The notes beneath the pieces are model-generated. The model was not told where the DNA came from and made no database searches. It worked only from the letters and a program-made list of their open reading frames with translations. Positions 1-9,102 of a stretch of 64,000 bases of DNA are shown here, one piece after another (the first letter of the stretch is position 1; each line of letters begins with the position of its first letter). A program made the position numbers and the translations under genes. The stretch lies in the NCBI RefSeq assembly GCF_013375935.1, contig NZ_CP056117.1, positions 1,178,001-1,242,000 of the forward strand, in the 5' to 3' direction. This stretch comes from Enterobacter cloacae. GTDB taxonomy: Bacteria > Pseudomonadota > Gammaproteobacteria > Enterobacterales > Enterobacteriaceae.

Positions 1-85
1 ATCCTGAAGTGACCCCACCATAAATAGCGTTTACTCGTCCTGCCTGTCGCCGTAGACTTGCTGAAAAATTCTACAGGAGACAGGT

Positions 86-1390
86 ATGTCGCTCTGGTTA
101 ACGCATCCTCTGCTGCTTCCCTCGCTGATCGTCGGCGTCACCATCGTCCTGTGGGCGACGTCGCTATTGCCGGAATTTATCACCGCGCTGCTGTTCTTCA
201 CGGCGGCGATGGCCGCCAGAATTGCCCCGCCGGAAGCGATCTTCGGCGGTTTTGCCTCGTCGGCTTTCTGGCTGGTATTCAGCGGCTTTGTGCTGGGCGT
301 GGCGATCCGTAAAACCGGTCTGGCAGACAGGGCCGCCCGGGCGCTGTCGGCGAAACTCACCGACTCCTGGGTGCTGATGGTGGCGAGCGTGGTGCTGCTG
401 AGCTACGCCCTGGCGTTCGTGATGCCGTCAAACATGGGGCGTATTGCGCTGCTGATGCCGATTGTCGCGGCCATGGCGAAGCGGGCCGACATTCCCGACG
501 GCTCGCGCGCCTGGTTTGGCCTGGCGCTGGCGGTCGGCTTCGGCACCTTCCAGCTCTCGGCCACTATCCTGCCCGCCAACGTGCCTAACCTGGTCATGAG
601 CGGCGCGGCGGAAGGCTCGTACGGCATTCACCTGAACTACGTTCCCTACCTGCTGTTGCACACGCCTGTTCTGGGCATGCTCAAGGGCCTGATTCTGATT
701 GGCCTGATCTGCTGGCTGTTCCCCGGCAGCCCGAAACCGGCGAAGGATCTCACGCCGTCTGAACCGATGGGGCGTGACGAAAAGCGTCTCGCCTGGCTGC
801 TGGCGGTGGTGCTGGTGATGTGGGTGACGGAGAGCTGGCACGGCGTGGGGCCGGCGTGGACGGGGCTGGCGGCCTCGATCATCGTCATGCTCCCGCGCAT
901 TGGTTTTATCACCGGCGAGGAGTTCTCGGCGGGGGTAAATATGCGCACCTGTATTTACGTTGCGGGTATTCTCGGGCTGGCGATCGTCGTGACGCAAACC
1001 GGTATCGGTTCGGCTGTGGGAGAGGCGCTGCTTCATATCATGCCGCTGGATGCGGACCGACCGTTTACCAGCTTCCTGGCGCTGACCGGGATCACCACGG
1101 CGCTCAACTTCATTATGACCGCCAACGGCGTTCCGGCGCTCTATACCACGCTGGCGCAGAGCTTTTCCGACGCGACCGGTTTTCCGCTGCTGTCGGTGAT
1201 TATGATTCAGGTGCTGGGGTACTCCACGCCGCTGCTGCCGTATCAGGCGTCGCCGATTGTGGTGGCGATGGGCTTAGGGAAAGTGCCCGCGAAGGCGGGA
1301 ATGCTGCTCTGCCTGGCGCTGGCGATTGCGACGTATCTGGTGCTGCTGCCGCTGGATTACTTGTGGTTTAGCGTGTTGGGGAAAGTGTAG
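86..1390 (+). CDS. SLC13/DASS-family membrane permease
   Basis: A 434-residue, strongly hydrophobic protein with about 11-12 predicted membrane segments along its whole length and no soluble domain. Two conserved-looking loops, LPANVPNLVMSG in the first half and TPLLPYQASPIVVAMGLG near the C-terminus, plus NFIMTANGVPALY, fit the internally duplicated SLC13 (divalent anion:sodium symporter)/ArsB-like fold. Such proteins usually import dicarboxylates, sulfate or related anions, but the substrate cannot be read from the sequence. The ATG at 86 is preceded by ACAGGAGACAGGT, a good ribosome binding site. It lies tail to tail with tpiA, in the position of cdh in E. coli K-12, so it is an accessory gene at this locus. 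Family assignment is fairly secure; substrate unknown. Confidence 0.75.
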   Translation: MSLWLTHPLLLPSLIVGVTIVLWATSLLPEFITALLFFTAAMAARIAPPEAIFGGFASSAFWLVFSGFVLGVAIRKTGLADRAARALSAKLTDSWVLMVASVVLLSYALAFVMPSNMGRIALLMPIVAAMAKRADIPDGSRAWFGLALAVGFGTFQLSATILPANVPNLVMSGAAEGSYGIHLNYVPYLLLHTPVLGMLKGLILIGLICWLFPGSPKPAKDLTPSEPMGRDEKRLAWLLAVVLVMWVTESWHGVGPAWTGLAASIIVMLPRIGFITGEEFSAGVNMRTCIYVAGILGLAIVVTQTGIGSAVGEALLHIMPLDADRPFTSFLALTGITTALNFIMTANGVPALYTTLAQSFSDATGFPLLSVIMIQVLGYSTPLLPYQASPIVVAMGLGKVPAKAGMLLCLALAIATYLVLLPLDYLWFSVLGKV

Positions 1391-1406
1391 TTCGGTGCGA
1401 GGGGTT

Positions 1407-1445
1407 TCCCCTCACCCCAACCCTCTCCCACAGGGAGAGGGAGGA
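1407..1445. repeat. CCCTCACCC-type palindromic repeat
   Basis: An intergenic hairpin unit, CCCTCACCCCAACCCTCTCC followed by CACAGGGAGAGGG, between the converging permease and tpiA genes. The arms CCCTCTCCC and GGGAGAGGG pair around a three-base loop. The same unit occurs at four other places in this window, always between genes, so it is a dispersed REP-like family. Confidence 0.8.
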
Positions 1446-1488
1446 GAAGAGCGGTGGGCAAGCGCAAGCGCCACCCGCCACAACAGCA

Positions 1489-2256
1489 TTACGCCTGTTT
1501 TGCCGCTTCTGCTGCTTTAACGATCACCGCGAAAGCGTCAGCCTTCAGGGATGCGCCGCCAACCAGCGCGCCGTCGATGTCTGGCTGGGTGAACAGCTCG
1601 GCAGCGTTGGATGCGTTAACGGAACCGCCGTACTGAATGATAACCTGCTCAGCCACTTTCGCGTCTGCTTTAGCAATGTGGTCACGGATGAACTTGTGCA
1701 CCGCCTGAGCCTGCGCTGGCGTTGCAGATTTGCCGGTGCCGATCGCCCATACTGGCTCGTAAGCGATAACCGCGCCTTCGAACGCTGCCGCACCCTGAGT
1801 TTTCAGCACGGCGTCGATCTGGCGAGCACACACTTCTTCAGTTTTGCCCGCTTCGTTTTCTGCTTCGGTTTCACCGATGCACAGAACCGGGATCAGTCCC
1901 TGCTCTTTCAGCACGGCGAATTTCTTCGCGATGAACTCGTCAGATTCTTTGTGGTAGGTGCGACGCTCAGAGTGGCCGATAATGATGTATTTCGCGCCGA
2001 TATCTTTCAGCATTTCAGCGGAGGTTTCACCGGTGAATGCGCCGGACAGGTTAACGTCAACGTTCTGCGCGCCCAGCACGATGTGGCTGCCGTCAGCGGC
2101 ACGTTTAGCCAGATCCAGATACATATCCGGCGGAGCGATAGCAACCGCGCAGCCGGTCACGCCAGCCAGCTCTTTACGCAGGTTAGCAACCAGTTCGTTT
2201 ACCATGTGGCGGCTGCCGTTCAGTTTCCAGTTACCCATCACTAAAGGATGTCGCAT
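1489..2256 (-). CDS. tpiA: triosephosphate isomerase
   Basis: Interconverts dihydroxyacetone phosphate and glyceraldehyde 3-phosphate in glycolysis and gluconeogenesis; cytoplasmic TIM-barrel homodimer. The 255-residue protein has the usual length and all the hallmarks: the N-terminal GNWKLNG motif with catalytic Lys11, the electrophilic His95 in IIIGHSERR, the catalytic base Glu167 in [11 protein letters not shown] (the flexible loop-6 region), and the phosphate-binding [10 protein letters not shown] and GGASL motifs near the C-terminus. It is read as a single gene, converging on the SLC13-type permease and separated from yiiQ by about 110 bp. Nothing odd was seen. Confidence 0.98.
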   Translation of the reverse strand: MRHPLVMGNWKLNGSRHMVNELVANLRKELAGVTGCAVAIAPPDMYLDLAKRAADGSHIVLGAQNVDVNLSGAFTGETSAEMLKDIGAKYIIIGHSERRTYHKESDEFIAKKFAVLKEQGLIPVLCIGETEAENEAGKTEEVCARQIDAVLKTQGAAAFEGAVIAYEPVWAIGTGKSATPAQAQAVHKFIRDHIAKADAKVAEQVIIQYGGSVNASNAAELFTQPDIDGALVGGASLKADAFAVIVKAAEAAKQA

Positions 2257-2367
2257 TTCAATTCTCCACGCTCAATAAGCGAATTAAGGAATATGGCCAC
2301 CCTTAAGGGCAGCATGGTCTGTGAATCAGTATAGAGATTTTCCCTCGAAAGGCTTTGCTTTTTGTCA

Positions 2368-2964
2368 TTAATTCGCCCCCTCGAGTGCGTCTGATAGTGC
2401 CAGCTTAATCGGTTCAACTGCGAAGGTCAGCCCCTTTTCGCCGTTATCTGCGACAACATAGCGAACGGCACCTTCCGTATCGGCGTAATAGCGTTTGTTT
2501 TTACCGGCAGCGAGCAGTTTTTGCAGCTTTTGCTGGCTCTGCGCTTTGGTGAAGGTGGGCGTAAAGGCGTGCAGGATAGCGCTCATATACTCCAGCGCTT
2601 TTGCTTTCGCCGCTTTTTGCTCTGGCCCCTGAATCGGCAGCCAGGTGATCTGCATGCTTTTGATTTTCAGCGTTCCGCGCTCCAGGGCGGTGGAGGCATA
2701 CAGATTCTCGTTAATTTTGCTGGCCGCGCGGGTCAGGGTCGGGGTATCGCGGGCGCTGTCAATCGCACGGAACTCTCCCAGCGGAAGCGAGGGATTGTCT
2801 TTGTTAAAGGCCTCGCGGAACTGGCTGATAGACCGATCGAAGGAGGGGGCGCCCGCCAGCAGATAGGGGGCGGTGACCGGGGACGCGTTTTCCGCGGCAT
2901 GCAGGGTGAAACTGGCGCTCAACATCGCTAAACACATAAAAAGAGAGTGTGCCGAACTTTTCAT
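2368..2964 (-). CDS. yiiQ: YiiQ, exported DUF1454 protein
   Basis: A protein of about 198 residues matching the YiiQ family (DUF1454), whose function is not established. It starts with a short basic stretch and a hydrophobic segment ending in FTLHAAENA, a classical signal peptide with cleavage expected after the alanines, so the mature protein should be periplasmic. Two in-frame ATGs lie six bases apart (2970 and 2964). I prefer 2964 because AGGGG lies eight bases upstream of it and is too close to the first. The position next to tpiA is as in E. coli. Confidence 0.85.
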   Translation of the reverse strand: MKSSAHSLFMCLAMLSASFTLHAAENASPVTAPYLLAGAPSFDRSISQFREAFNKDNPSLPLGEFRAIDSARDTPTLTRAASKINENLYASTALERGTLKIKSMQITWLPIQGPEQKAAKAKALEYMSAILHAFTPTFTKAQSQQKLQKLLAAGKNKRYYADTEGAVRYVVADNGEKGLTFAVEPIKLALSDALEGAN

Positions 2965-3076
2965 CAACATTGCCCCTGGCCGTTATTGCCCATGATTAAA
3001 ACGATATCTGGTCGGCTTGTCAAAAGGTCACAACTCCAGGGTAAAATGCGGGCTAAACGATAATAAGGAACCTTAC

Positions 3077-3496
3077 ATGACCATACAGCAGTGGCTGTTT
3101 TCATTCAAAGGGCGTATTGGACGCCGTGACTTCTGGATCTGGATGGCAACGTGGGTTATCGCCATGCTGCTTCTGTTTTTTGTTGCCTTCAACGCGTGGC
3201 TGAGCACGCAAACCGCGGCGTTTGCGCTGGTCTGTTTACTGTGGCCAACCGCCGCCGTGGTGGTTAAGCGTCTGCACGATCGTGGCCGCTCCGGCGCATG
3301 GGCATTTCTGATTATTCTGGCGTGGATGCTGGTGGCGGGGAACTGGGCGATGCTGCCCTCGATCCTTCCCTGGGTGGTAGGCAGGCTGCTACCGACCATT
3401 ATTTTTGTGATGATGGTGGTCGAGCTGGGCGCGTTTATCGGCACCCAGAGCGAGAACAAATACGGAAAAGATACACTTGAGGTGAAGTACCGCTGA
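3077..3496 (+). CDS. yiiR: YiiR, DUF805 inner membrane protein
   Basis: A 139-residue membrane protein of the DUF805 family. The N-terminal WLFSFKGRIGRRDFW motif (aromatic-Gly-Arg-hydrophobic-x-Arg) is the signature of the family and is followed by three to four hydrophobic segments. The ATG at 3077 is chosen over an upstream in-frame start at 3017 because AAGGA lies eight bases before it and the family begins here. Its function is unknown. The stop codon TGA directly abuts the complementary stop of fpr, making a TGATCA palindrome. In E. coli yiiS and uspD lie between these genes; they are absent here. Confidence 0.85.
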   Translation: MTIQQWLFSFKGRIGRRDFWIWMATWVIAMLLLFFVAFNAWLSTQTAAFALVCLLWPTAAVVVKRLHDRGRSGAWAFLIILAWMLVAGNWAMLPSILPWVVGRLLPTIIFVMMVVELGAFIGTQSENKYGKDTLEVKYR

Positions 3497-4243
3497 TCAC
3501 CAGTAGTGTTCGGCGGTCATATGGCCCGGCCGGCGGCGAAGGTGCTTCGTCATCTGCCGGGTATCCTTCAGCAGCTGCTGCGTGTCGCGCACCATCTGCG
3601 GGTTGCCGCACAGCATCACGTGGCTGGTTTCAGTGTTCATCGGCAAACCAACCGCCTCTTCCAGCGCGCCGCTTTCAATCAGCGCCGGAACGCGGCCGGT
3701 TAATGAGCCGGCCGCGTTTTCCCGGCTGACCACCGTCTGAATTTTTAACTTCCCGCCATACCGCTGTTCCAGCGCCTGCATCTGCGGCAGATAGCTCAGG
3801 TCTGCGGCATATCGCGCGGCGTGAACCAGCACGATGTTTTTAAAGCGCTCCAGATCTTTACCGTACTGCAAAATAGAGAGATACGGGCCGATGGCCGTGC
3901 CGGTCGCCAGCATCCAGAGCGTTTCGCAGTCCGGGATTTCATCCAGCACGAAGAACCCCGCCGCGTCGCTGACAATCTGCACTTCATCGCCCGGTTTCAG
4001 CGCGGCAAGGCGCGGGCTGAGCTTACCGTCCGGGACGGTAACAAGGTAGAACTCGAGATCCGGGTTATCAGGCGCATTAACGTAAGAGTAGGCCCGCTGT
4101 ACGCGTTCACCGTCGATATCCAGCCCGAGCTTGGCAAACTGCCCGGCGGTAAACGGATGAACGGGAGCGTGAAGGGTGAGACTAAATAGCGCATCGGTCC
4201 AGAACTGTACCTTTGTGACTTTACCTGTTACCCAGTCCGCCAT
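3497..4243 (-). CDS. fpr: ferredoxin/flavodoxin-NADP+ reductase
   Basis: Transfers electrons from NADPH to flavodoxin or ferredoxin. In enterobacteria it serves the activation of radical enzymes and of methionine synthase, and it belongs to the SoxRS regulon. The 248-residue length equals that of E. coli Fpr. The FAD-binding motif RAYSYVNAP is near residue 50 and the NADPH-binding GTAIGPYLSIL near residue 110. CGNPQMV and a C-terminal aromatic residue (EHYW) are typical of the family. The ATG follows GGAGAAGATC. It is a cytoplasmic flavoprotein, transcribed alone toward yiiR. I did not identify a convincing SoxS box in the 96 bp upstream. Confidence 0.97.
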   Translation of the reverse strand: MADWVTGKVTKVQFWTDALFSLTLHAPVHPFTAGQFAKLGLDIDGERVQRAYSYVNAPDNPDLEFYLVTVPDGKLSPRLAALKPGDEVQIVSDAAGFFVLDEIPDCETLWMLATGTAIGPYLSILQYGKDLERFKNIVLVHAARYAADLSYLPQMQALEQRYGGKLKIQTVVSRENAAGSLTGRVPALIESGALEEAVGLPMNTETSHVMLCGNPQMVRDTQQLLKDTRQMTKHLRRRPGHMTAEHYW

Positions 4244-4339
4244 GATCTTCTCCTGTGCTGTTTCTCTGTTCTATCTTCCGTACTTATGGGAAACATTTCC
4301 AGCCCCTTCGGGCCGGAAAGCTCGATCGATCAAACGGTT

Positions 4340-5350
4340 TTACAGAATGTGCGTCTGCACGTCCGGGTCTTTACGATCCAGATAGTGGATAGACTGAATG
4401 CGGCGAATGGTGCGCGATTTACCGCGGATAAGCAGGGTCTCGGTGGTTGCCATGTTGCCCTTGCGCGTAATGCCGTCCAGCAGATCGCCTTTGGTAATGC
4501 CGGTTGCGGAGAAGACCACGTTATCGCTGCGCGCCATCTCGTTCAGCGCGAGCACCTTATTGGCTTCGATGCCCATTGCCGCGCAGCGCGCCAGCTCGTC
4601 CTCACCGATGCGACGGTTCTCGTCGCTGTCGCCTTTGACCTCATGGCGCGGCAGCAGGCGCGCCTGCATATCGCCGTCCAGCGCGCGGATCACTGCCGCG
4701 GAGACCACGCCTTCCGGCGCGCCGCCGATGCCGTACAGCACGTCGACCTCGCTGTCCGGCATGCAGGTCAGAATAGACGCGGCAACGTCGCCATCCGGAA
4801 TGGCAAACACGCGCACGCCCAGCGTTTGCAGGTATGCGATGGTAGCGTCGTGGCGTGGTTTTGCCAGAATGGTCACGGTGAGCTCGCTGAGCGGCTTGCC
4901 CAGCGCCGCCGCGATATTGCGCAGGTTAGCGTCCAGCGGCAGGCTGAGGTCGATAGCGCCCTTCGCGCCGGGGCCGACAATCAGCTTTTCCATATACATA
5001 TCGGGCGCGTTAAGGAAGCAGCCCTTATCGCCCACGGCGAGCACTGCCAGCGCGTTGGCCTGGCCCATCGCCGTCATGCGCGTGCCTTCAATCGGGTCGA
5101 CCGCGATATCCACCGCATCGCCTTTGCCGGTTCCGACTTTTTCGCCAATGTAGAGCATCGGGGCTTCGTCGATTTCGCCTTCGCCAATGACGATAGTGCC
5201 GTCAATATTGACCTGATTAAGCACAATACGCATGGCATGGACAGCCGCGCCGTCTGCGGTATTTTTGTCGCCACGACCCAGCCACTTATAGCCTGCGAGG
5301 GCGGCCGCTTCGGTGACGCGGGAAAACTCGATAGCAAGTTCACGTTTCAT
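4340..5350 (-). CDS. glpX: fructose-1,6-bisphosphatase class II
   Basis: Hydrolyses fructose 1,6-bisphosphate to fructose 6-phosphate during growth on glycerol and other gluconeogenic carbon sources; Mn2+-dependent and of the inositol monophosphatase-like fold. The 336-residue length (from MKRELAIEFSRVTEAA) equals that of E. coli GlpX. The metal- and substrate-binding segments GEGEIDEAPM, DPIEGT and YGIGGAPEGVVSAA are intact. A TTG five codons further upstream is open but lacks a ribosome binding site; the ATG at 5350 has GAG six bases before it. It is the third gene of the glpFKX operon, separated from glpK by a palindromic repeat. Confidence 0.96.
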   Translation of the reverse strand: MKRELAIEFSRVTEAAALAGYKWLGRGDKNTADGAAVHAMRIVLNQVNIDGTIVIGEGEIDEAPMLYIGEKVGTGKGDAVDIAVDPIEGTRMTAMGQANALAVLAVGDKGCFLNAPDMYMEKLIVGPGAKGAIDLSLPLDANLRNIAAALGKPLSELTVTILAKPRHDATIAYLQTLGVRVFAIPDGDVAASILTCMPDSEVDVLYGIGGAPEGVVSAAVIRALDGDMQARLLPRHEVKGDSDENRRIGEDELARCAAMGIEANKVLALNEMARSDNVVFSATGITKGDLLDGITRKGNMATTETLLIRGKSRTIRRIQSIHYLDRKDPDVQTHIL

Positions 5351-5429
5351 GAGGTACTCGTACAATCAAAAGGAATTGCACGAAGTTTATCATAGAGTGG
5401 AGAAGGGTGAGGGAACCGGTGCGGCCGGA

Positions 5430-5516
5430 GCCCCTCACCCCGGCCCTCTCCCCAAAGGGGAGAGGGTGTTTTAAGTCCCCTCGCCCCTTTGGGGAGAGGG
5501 TTAGGGTGAGGGGTGA
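5430..5516. repeat. paired CCCTCACCC-type palindromic repeats
   Basis: Two inverted copies of the dispersed unit lie head to head between glpK and glpX. The left copy reads CCCTCACCCCGGCCCTCTCC with a CCAAAGGGGAGAGGG return arm. The right copy is CCCCTTTGGGGAGAGGG followed by TTAGGGTGAGGGG. The pair can fold into one long cruciform. Placed inside an operon, it may stabilise the upstream glpFK message or lower glpX expression, which is an inference. Confidence 0.8.
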
Positions 5517-5523
5517 GTCTGTC

Positions 5524-7053
<1,530 letters not shown>

Positions 7054-7899
7054 TTACAGCGAAGCTTTTTGTTGTGTGGTGGAAGTCGTCTCTTTCTCCT
7101 CCTCCACACAGGTGTCGCACGGTAAGTGGCGACCAATTAATTTGCGATAGCCGAAGGCGCCCAGCGCAGCCCCTACGATCGGCCCGAACAGCGGAACCAG
7201 GAAGTAAGGAATGTCTTTGCCACCGGTGAAGGCGACGTCGCCCCATCCCGCAAAGAAGGCGAAGGTTTTTGGACCCAGATCGCGCGCCGGGTTCATCGCA
7301 AAGCCGGTCAGCGGACCCATTGATGCGCCAATCACCGCAATCAGCAGGCCAATCAGCAGCGGCGCCAGCGGGCCACGCGGAATGCCGTTGCCGTCGTCGC
7401 CCAGCGCCATAATGACGCCCATCAGAATAGCGGTAATCACCATTTCAACAGCGAACGCCTGCACAAAATTGATGTGCGGATTGGGGTACGTTGAGAAAAT
7501 GCCAGCCAGATCCAGACTTTCGACACTACCACGCACCATATGATGCGTCTGCTCGAAGTCGATGAAAAGATTGTAATAAAGCCCGTAAACTAACGCCGCT
7601 GCGCAAAAGGCGCCGGCAAACTGAGAAATGATGAAGGGAACAACTTTGCGTCCGTCAAAGCACGCGAACAGCCATAACGCGATGGTCACCGCCGGGTTAA
7701 GATGTGCGCCGGAAACGCCTGCGGTCAGGTAGATGGCCATTGCCACGCCCAGACCCCAGATGATACTGATTTCCCACTGACCGAAACTGGCACCCGCCAC
7801 TTTCAGTGCAGCAACACAGCCTACTCCGAAGAATATCAACAACCCGGTACCAAGGAACTCGGCAATGCACTGGCCTTTTAAGGTTGATGTCTGACTCAT
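7054..7899 (-). CDS. glpF: glycerol uptake facilitator (aquaglyceroporin)
   Basis: An inner-membrane channel of the aquaporin superfamily that lets glycerol and small polyols diffuse into the cytoplasm. The 281-residue protein has six membrane segments and two half-helices carrying the NPA boxes, HLNPAVTIAL near residue 68 and MNPARDLGPK near residue 203. The aspartate and glycine just after the second box (NPARD) are typical of glycerol-conducting rather than strict water channels. It is the first gene of glpFKX. The control region upstream (7984-8063) resembles that of E. coli, where GlpR represses and CRP-cAMP activates. Confidence 0.97.
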   Translation of the reverse strand: MSQTSTLKGQCIAEFLGTGLLIFFGVGCVAALKVAGASFGQWEISIIWGLGVAMAIYLTAGVSGAHLNPAVTIALWLFACFDGRKVVPFIISQFAGAFCAAALVYGLYYNLFIDFEQTHHMVRGSVESLDLAGIFSTYPNPHINFVQAFAVEMVITAILMGVIMALGDDGNGIPRGPLAPLLIGLLIAVIGASMGPLTGFAMNPARDLGPKTFAFFAGWGDVAFTGGKDIPYFLVPLFGPIVGAALGAFGYRKLIGRHLPCDTCVEEEKETTSTTQQKASL

Positions 7900-7983
7900 A
7901 ATCGGAATCCTGCATAAGAGTAATGTTTATTGTTAGCGTGACTGCCCGTGACGGTCACGATGTCCTGTAGACACAGTGTTAAT

Positions 7984-8063
7984 TTATCGTTAACGAGCAA
8001 AAACGAGAAATATCGAAATCAAAATGTGTGGTACGCGTCAATAAAATGAGCGTTTTCGCGTCA
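7984..8063 (-). promoter_or_regulatory. glpFKX control region with candidate GlpR operators
   Basis: The segment reads, toward glpF, TTTCGATATTTCTCGTT then TTTGCTCGTTAACGATAA, the pair of GlpR-like half-site clusters that I recall from the E. coli glpF promoter. About 30 bp further upstream lies ATGAGCGTTTTCGCGTCAT (8046-8064), another imperfect GlpR-like dyad. The remainder of the roughly 400-bp gap between glpF and zapB (7900-8298) also holds the zapB promoter, but I could not assign its elements with confidence. Operator positions are inferred by similarity, not tested. Confidence 0.5.
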
Positions 8064-8298
8064 TAAAGCGCGTTTTTGCATCAACCGATGAAAGCCTGCT
8101 GAATCATTTCTTTAACTTATGGGTTAACAACTTAGGGGTATATGCCGCGAACGCACCAGGACGAGGCCGAAAAGTGTTGCAAACCGCGATCTGCGTGGCA
8201 TGCCGCTGGACAGGGGCGACGGCGCTCCATACAATCGGAACATATGTTGTGCGCGTTTACGTTAAAGCGTCGCCTTGCAATTCAGGAGAGGTAGGATC

Positions 8299-8538
8299 AT
8301 GTCTTTAGAAGTGTTTGAGAAACTGGAATCGAAAGTACAGCAGGCGATTGACACCATCACGCTGCTGCAAATGGAAATTGAAGAGCTGAAAGAGAAGAAC
8401 AACTCCCTGTCTCAGGAAGTTCAGAACGCTCAGCACAGCCGCGAAGAACTGGAGCGCGAAAACAACCAGCTGCGCGAACAGCAGAACGGCTGGCAGGATC
8501 GCCTTCAGGCGCTGCTGGGACGTATGGAAGAAGTCTGA
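8299..8538 (+). CDS. zapB: cell division factor ZapB
   Basis: A 79-residue, almost entirely coiled-coil protein that joins the Z-ring through ZapA and helps align it with the chromosome terminus through MatP. The heptad pattern runs from [18 protein letters not shown] to the C-terminus, with many Glu, Gln, Asn and Leu residues and a final GRMEEV. The start at 8299 is chosen because the family begins with [10 protein letters not shown] and AGGAGAGGTAGG precedes it; an open extension upstream to 8275 is not family-like. It faces away from glpF and ends in its own terminator at 8564. Confidence 0.95.
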   Translation: MSLEVFEKLESKVQQAIDTITLLQMEIEELKEKNNSLSQEVQNAQHSREELERENNQLREQQNGWQDRLQALLGRMEEV

Positions 8539-8563
8539 TTTCCGTTAGGAATGAATTGAGTAG

Positions 8564-8598
8564 GCCGGGTAAGGCGAAGCCGCCACCCGGCTTTTTTT
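8564..8598 (+). terminator. zapB terminator, also REP-like
   Basis: GCCGGGT and ACCCGGC pair around a loop containing AAGGCGAAGCCGCC and are followed by seven T. The preceding TAGGCCGGGTAAGGCG is typical of the classic enterobacterial REP unit, so a REP element appears to serve as the terminator. Confidence 0.8.
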
Positions 8599-8626
8599 AT
8601 GGTTTTCGTCAACTGACAATAACCAT

Positions 8627-8651
8627 AAAAAAGGCCGCCCGAGGCGGCCTT
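8627..8651 (-). terminator. terminator of the small-ORF transcript
   Basis: Read on the minus strand, AAGGCCGCC and GGCGGCCTT form a nine-base-pair stem with a three-base loop, followed by a run of T. It lies five bases after the stop codon of the 35-codon ORF at 8656-8763. A dedicated terminator here indicates that a short leftward transcript is really made. Confidence 0.8.
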
Positions 8652-8655
8652 AACG

Positions 8656-8763
8656 CTACTTGTCCTGCGCTGTCGTAGCAAAAGCAACAAACCCAATAGG
8701 TTCATCACTCTTTACAACGAGTACGCTGGCGACAATGAACGCGATACATAAATAGCGTTTCAT
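8656..8763 (-). CDS. 35-aa hydrophobic peptide, candidate type I toxin
   Basis: A small ORF that I do not recognise. The ATG at 8763 is preceded by AGGGA with a seven-base spacer. The peptide starts MKRYLCIAFIVASVLVV, one predicted membrane segment, followed by a short polar tail KSDEPIGFVAFATTAQDK. Context makes it credible: a near-consensus promoter about 150 bp upstream (8912-8940), a long 5' leader, a strong terminator right after the stop, and a divergent small RNA complementary to the leader. That layout is known from tisB/istR-1, shoB/ohsC, zorO/orzO and dinQ/agrB. It could also be a non-toxic small membrane protein. Toxicity is an inference from layout, not from sequence similarity. 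Confidence 0.6.
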   Translation of the reverse strand: MKRYLCIAFIVASVLVVKSDEPIGFVAFATTAQDK

Positions 8764-8826
8764 TATGCGGTCCCTGCAGCTAACCGCTCCACCGTTCACC
8801 ACCGGTGATAAGTCGGTGGACACAAG

Positions 8827-8842
8827 CCCTGGTATTAGCCTG
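8827..8842 (-). promoter_or_regulatory. predicted antisense target in the toxin leader
   Basis: On the plus strand this stretch reads CCCTGGTATTAGCCTG; the small-RNA gene repeats it at 9017-9032 as CCCTGGTGTTAGCCTG. The leftward mRNA therefore carries the complement, giving 15 Watson-Crick pairs and one G-U pair with the divergent RNA. It lies about 64 nt upstream of the start codon, outside the ribosome binding site, as in type I systems where the RNA blocks a ribosome standby site or triggers cleavage. Confidence 0.6.
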
Positions 8843-8911
8843 TTTTACGGTTGTGAATACACCTTTCCCTGGACCGATGCCCATTTGCGAGATGGCGGAA
8901 AGGGACGCTGC

Positions 8912-8940
8912 ATCATAATAAGCAGCAACCGTGGTGTTAA
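8912..8940 (-). promoter_or_regulatory. promoter of the small-ORF transcript
   Basis: Leftward sigma-70 promoter: TTAACA (8940-8935), 17-base spacer, TATGAT (8917-8912), each hexamer one base off consensus. Transcription should begin near 8906, giving a leader of about 143 nt before the ORF. I see no obvious LexA box. Confidence 0.7.
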
Positions 8941-8982
8941 GGAATTCATAAACAATTAGGATTTTATAAAGCTTCTGAGGGG

Positions 8983-9010
8983 TTGCCCAAGGTTTGGACG
9001 AGAGTATGAT
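8983..9010 (+). promoter_or_regulatory. promoter of the divergent small RNA
   Basis: TTGCCC (8983-8988), 16-base spacer, TATGAT (9005-9010). This places the RNA start near 9015-9017, exactly where the 16-nt complementarity to the toxin leader begins. Confidence 0.6.
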
Positions 9011-9014
9011 GAAG

Positions 9015-9102
9015 ATCCCTGGTGTTAGCCTGCAAGTCTTCCCAACGGACCGCGAATCCGGAGGGACAAAAAAACCGCCACATTCCTGTTGGCGGTTTTT
9101 TT
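9015..9102 (+). ncRNA. candidate antisense small RNA (antitoxin)
   Basis: A predicted transcript of about 88 nt starting just after the promoter at 8983-9010 and ending at the terminator at 9075-9102. The 5' end (9017-9032, CCCTGGTGTTAGCCTG) is complementary to the leader of the leftward small-ORF mRNA. It is followed by a stem built from TCCC/GGGA and CGGA/TCCG (about 9040-9066), then a GC-rich terminator hairpin with seven T. A single-stranded seed at the 5' end followed by two hairpins is the usual shape of IstR-1- and Orz-type RNAs. No coding capacity was seen. The exact 5' end is inferred. Confidence 0.6.
9068..9102. terminator. bidirectional terminator (small RNA / rraA)
   Basis: A run of A, CCGCCA, a nine-base loop, TGGCGG and a run of T. 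It can end the rightward small RNA and, read on the other strand, rraA, whose stop codon is about 20 bp away. Confidence 0.85.

Noticed and set aside
4286..5395. 369-codon open frame on the plus strand opposite glpX
   Set aside because: Antisense shadow of a well conserved gene in GC-rich DNA; no start signal, no recognisable domain, His/Arg/Ala-rich composition.
7937..7960. GTGACTGCCCGTGACGGTCAC dyad upstream of glpF as a CRP site
   Set aside because: Half-site spacing does not fit CRP (TGTGA-N6-TCACA), and it lies downstream of the expected transcription start.
8765..8959. 64-codon plus-strand ORF in the zapB-rraA interval
   Set aside because: It lies opposite the leader of the small-ORF mRNA, has no ribosome binding site, and its frame crosses the leftward promoter; the hairpins and promoters explain the region better.
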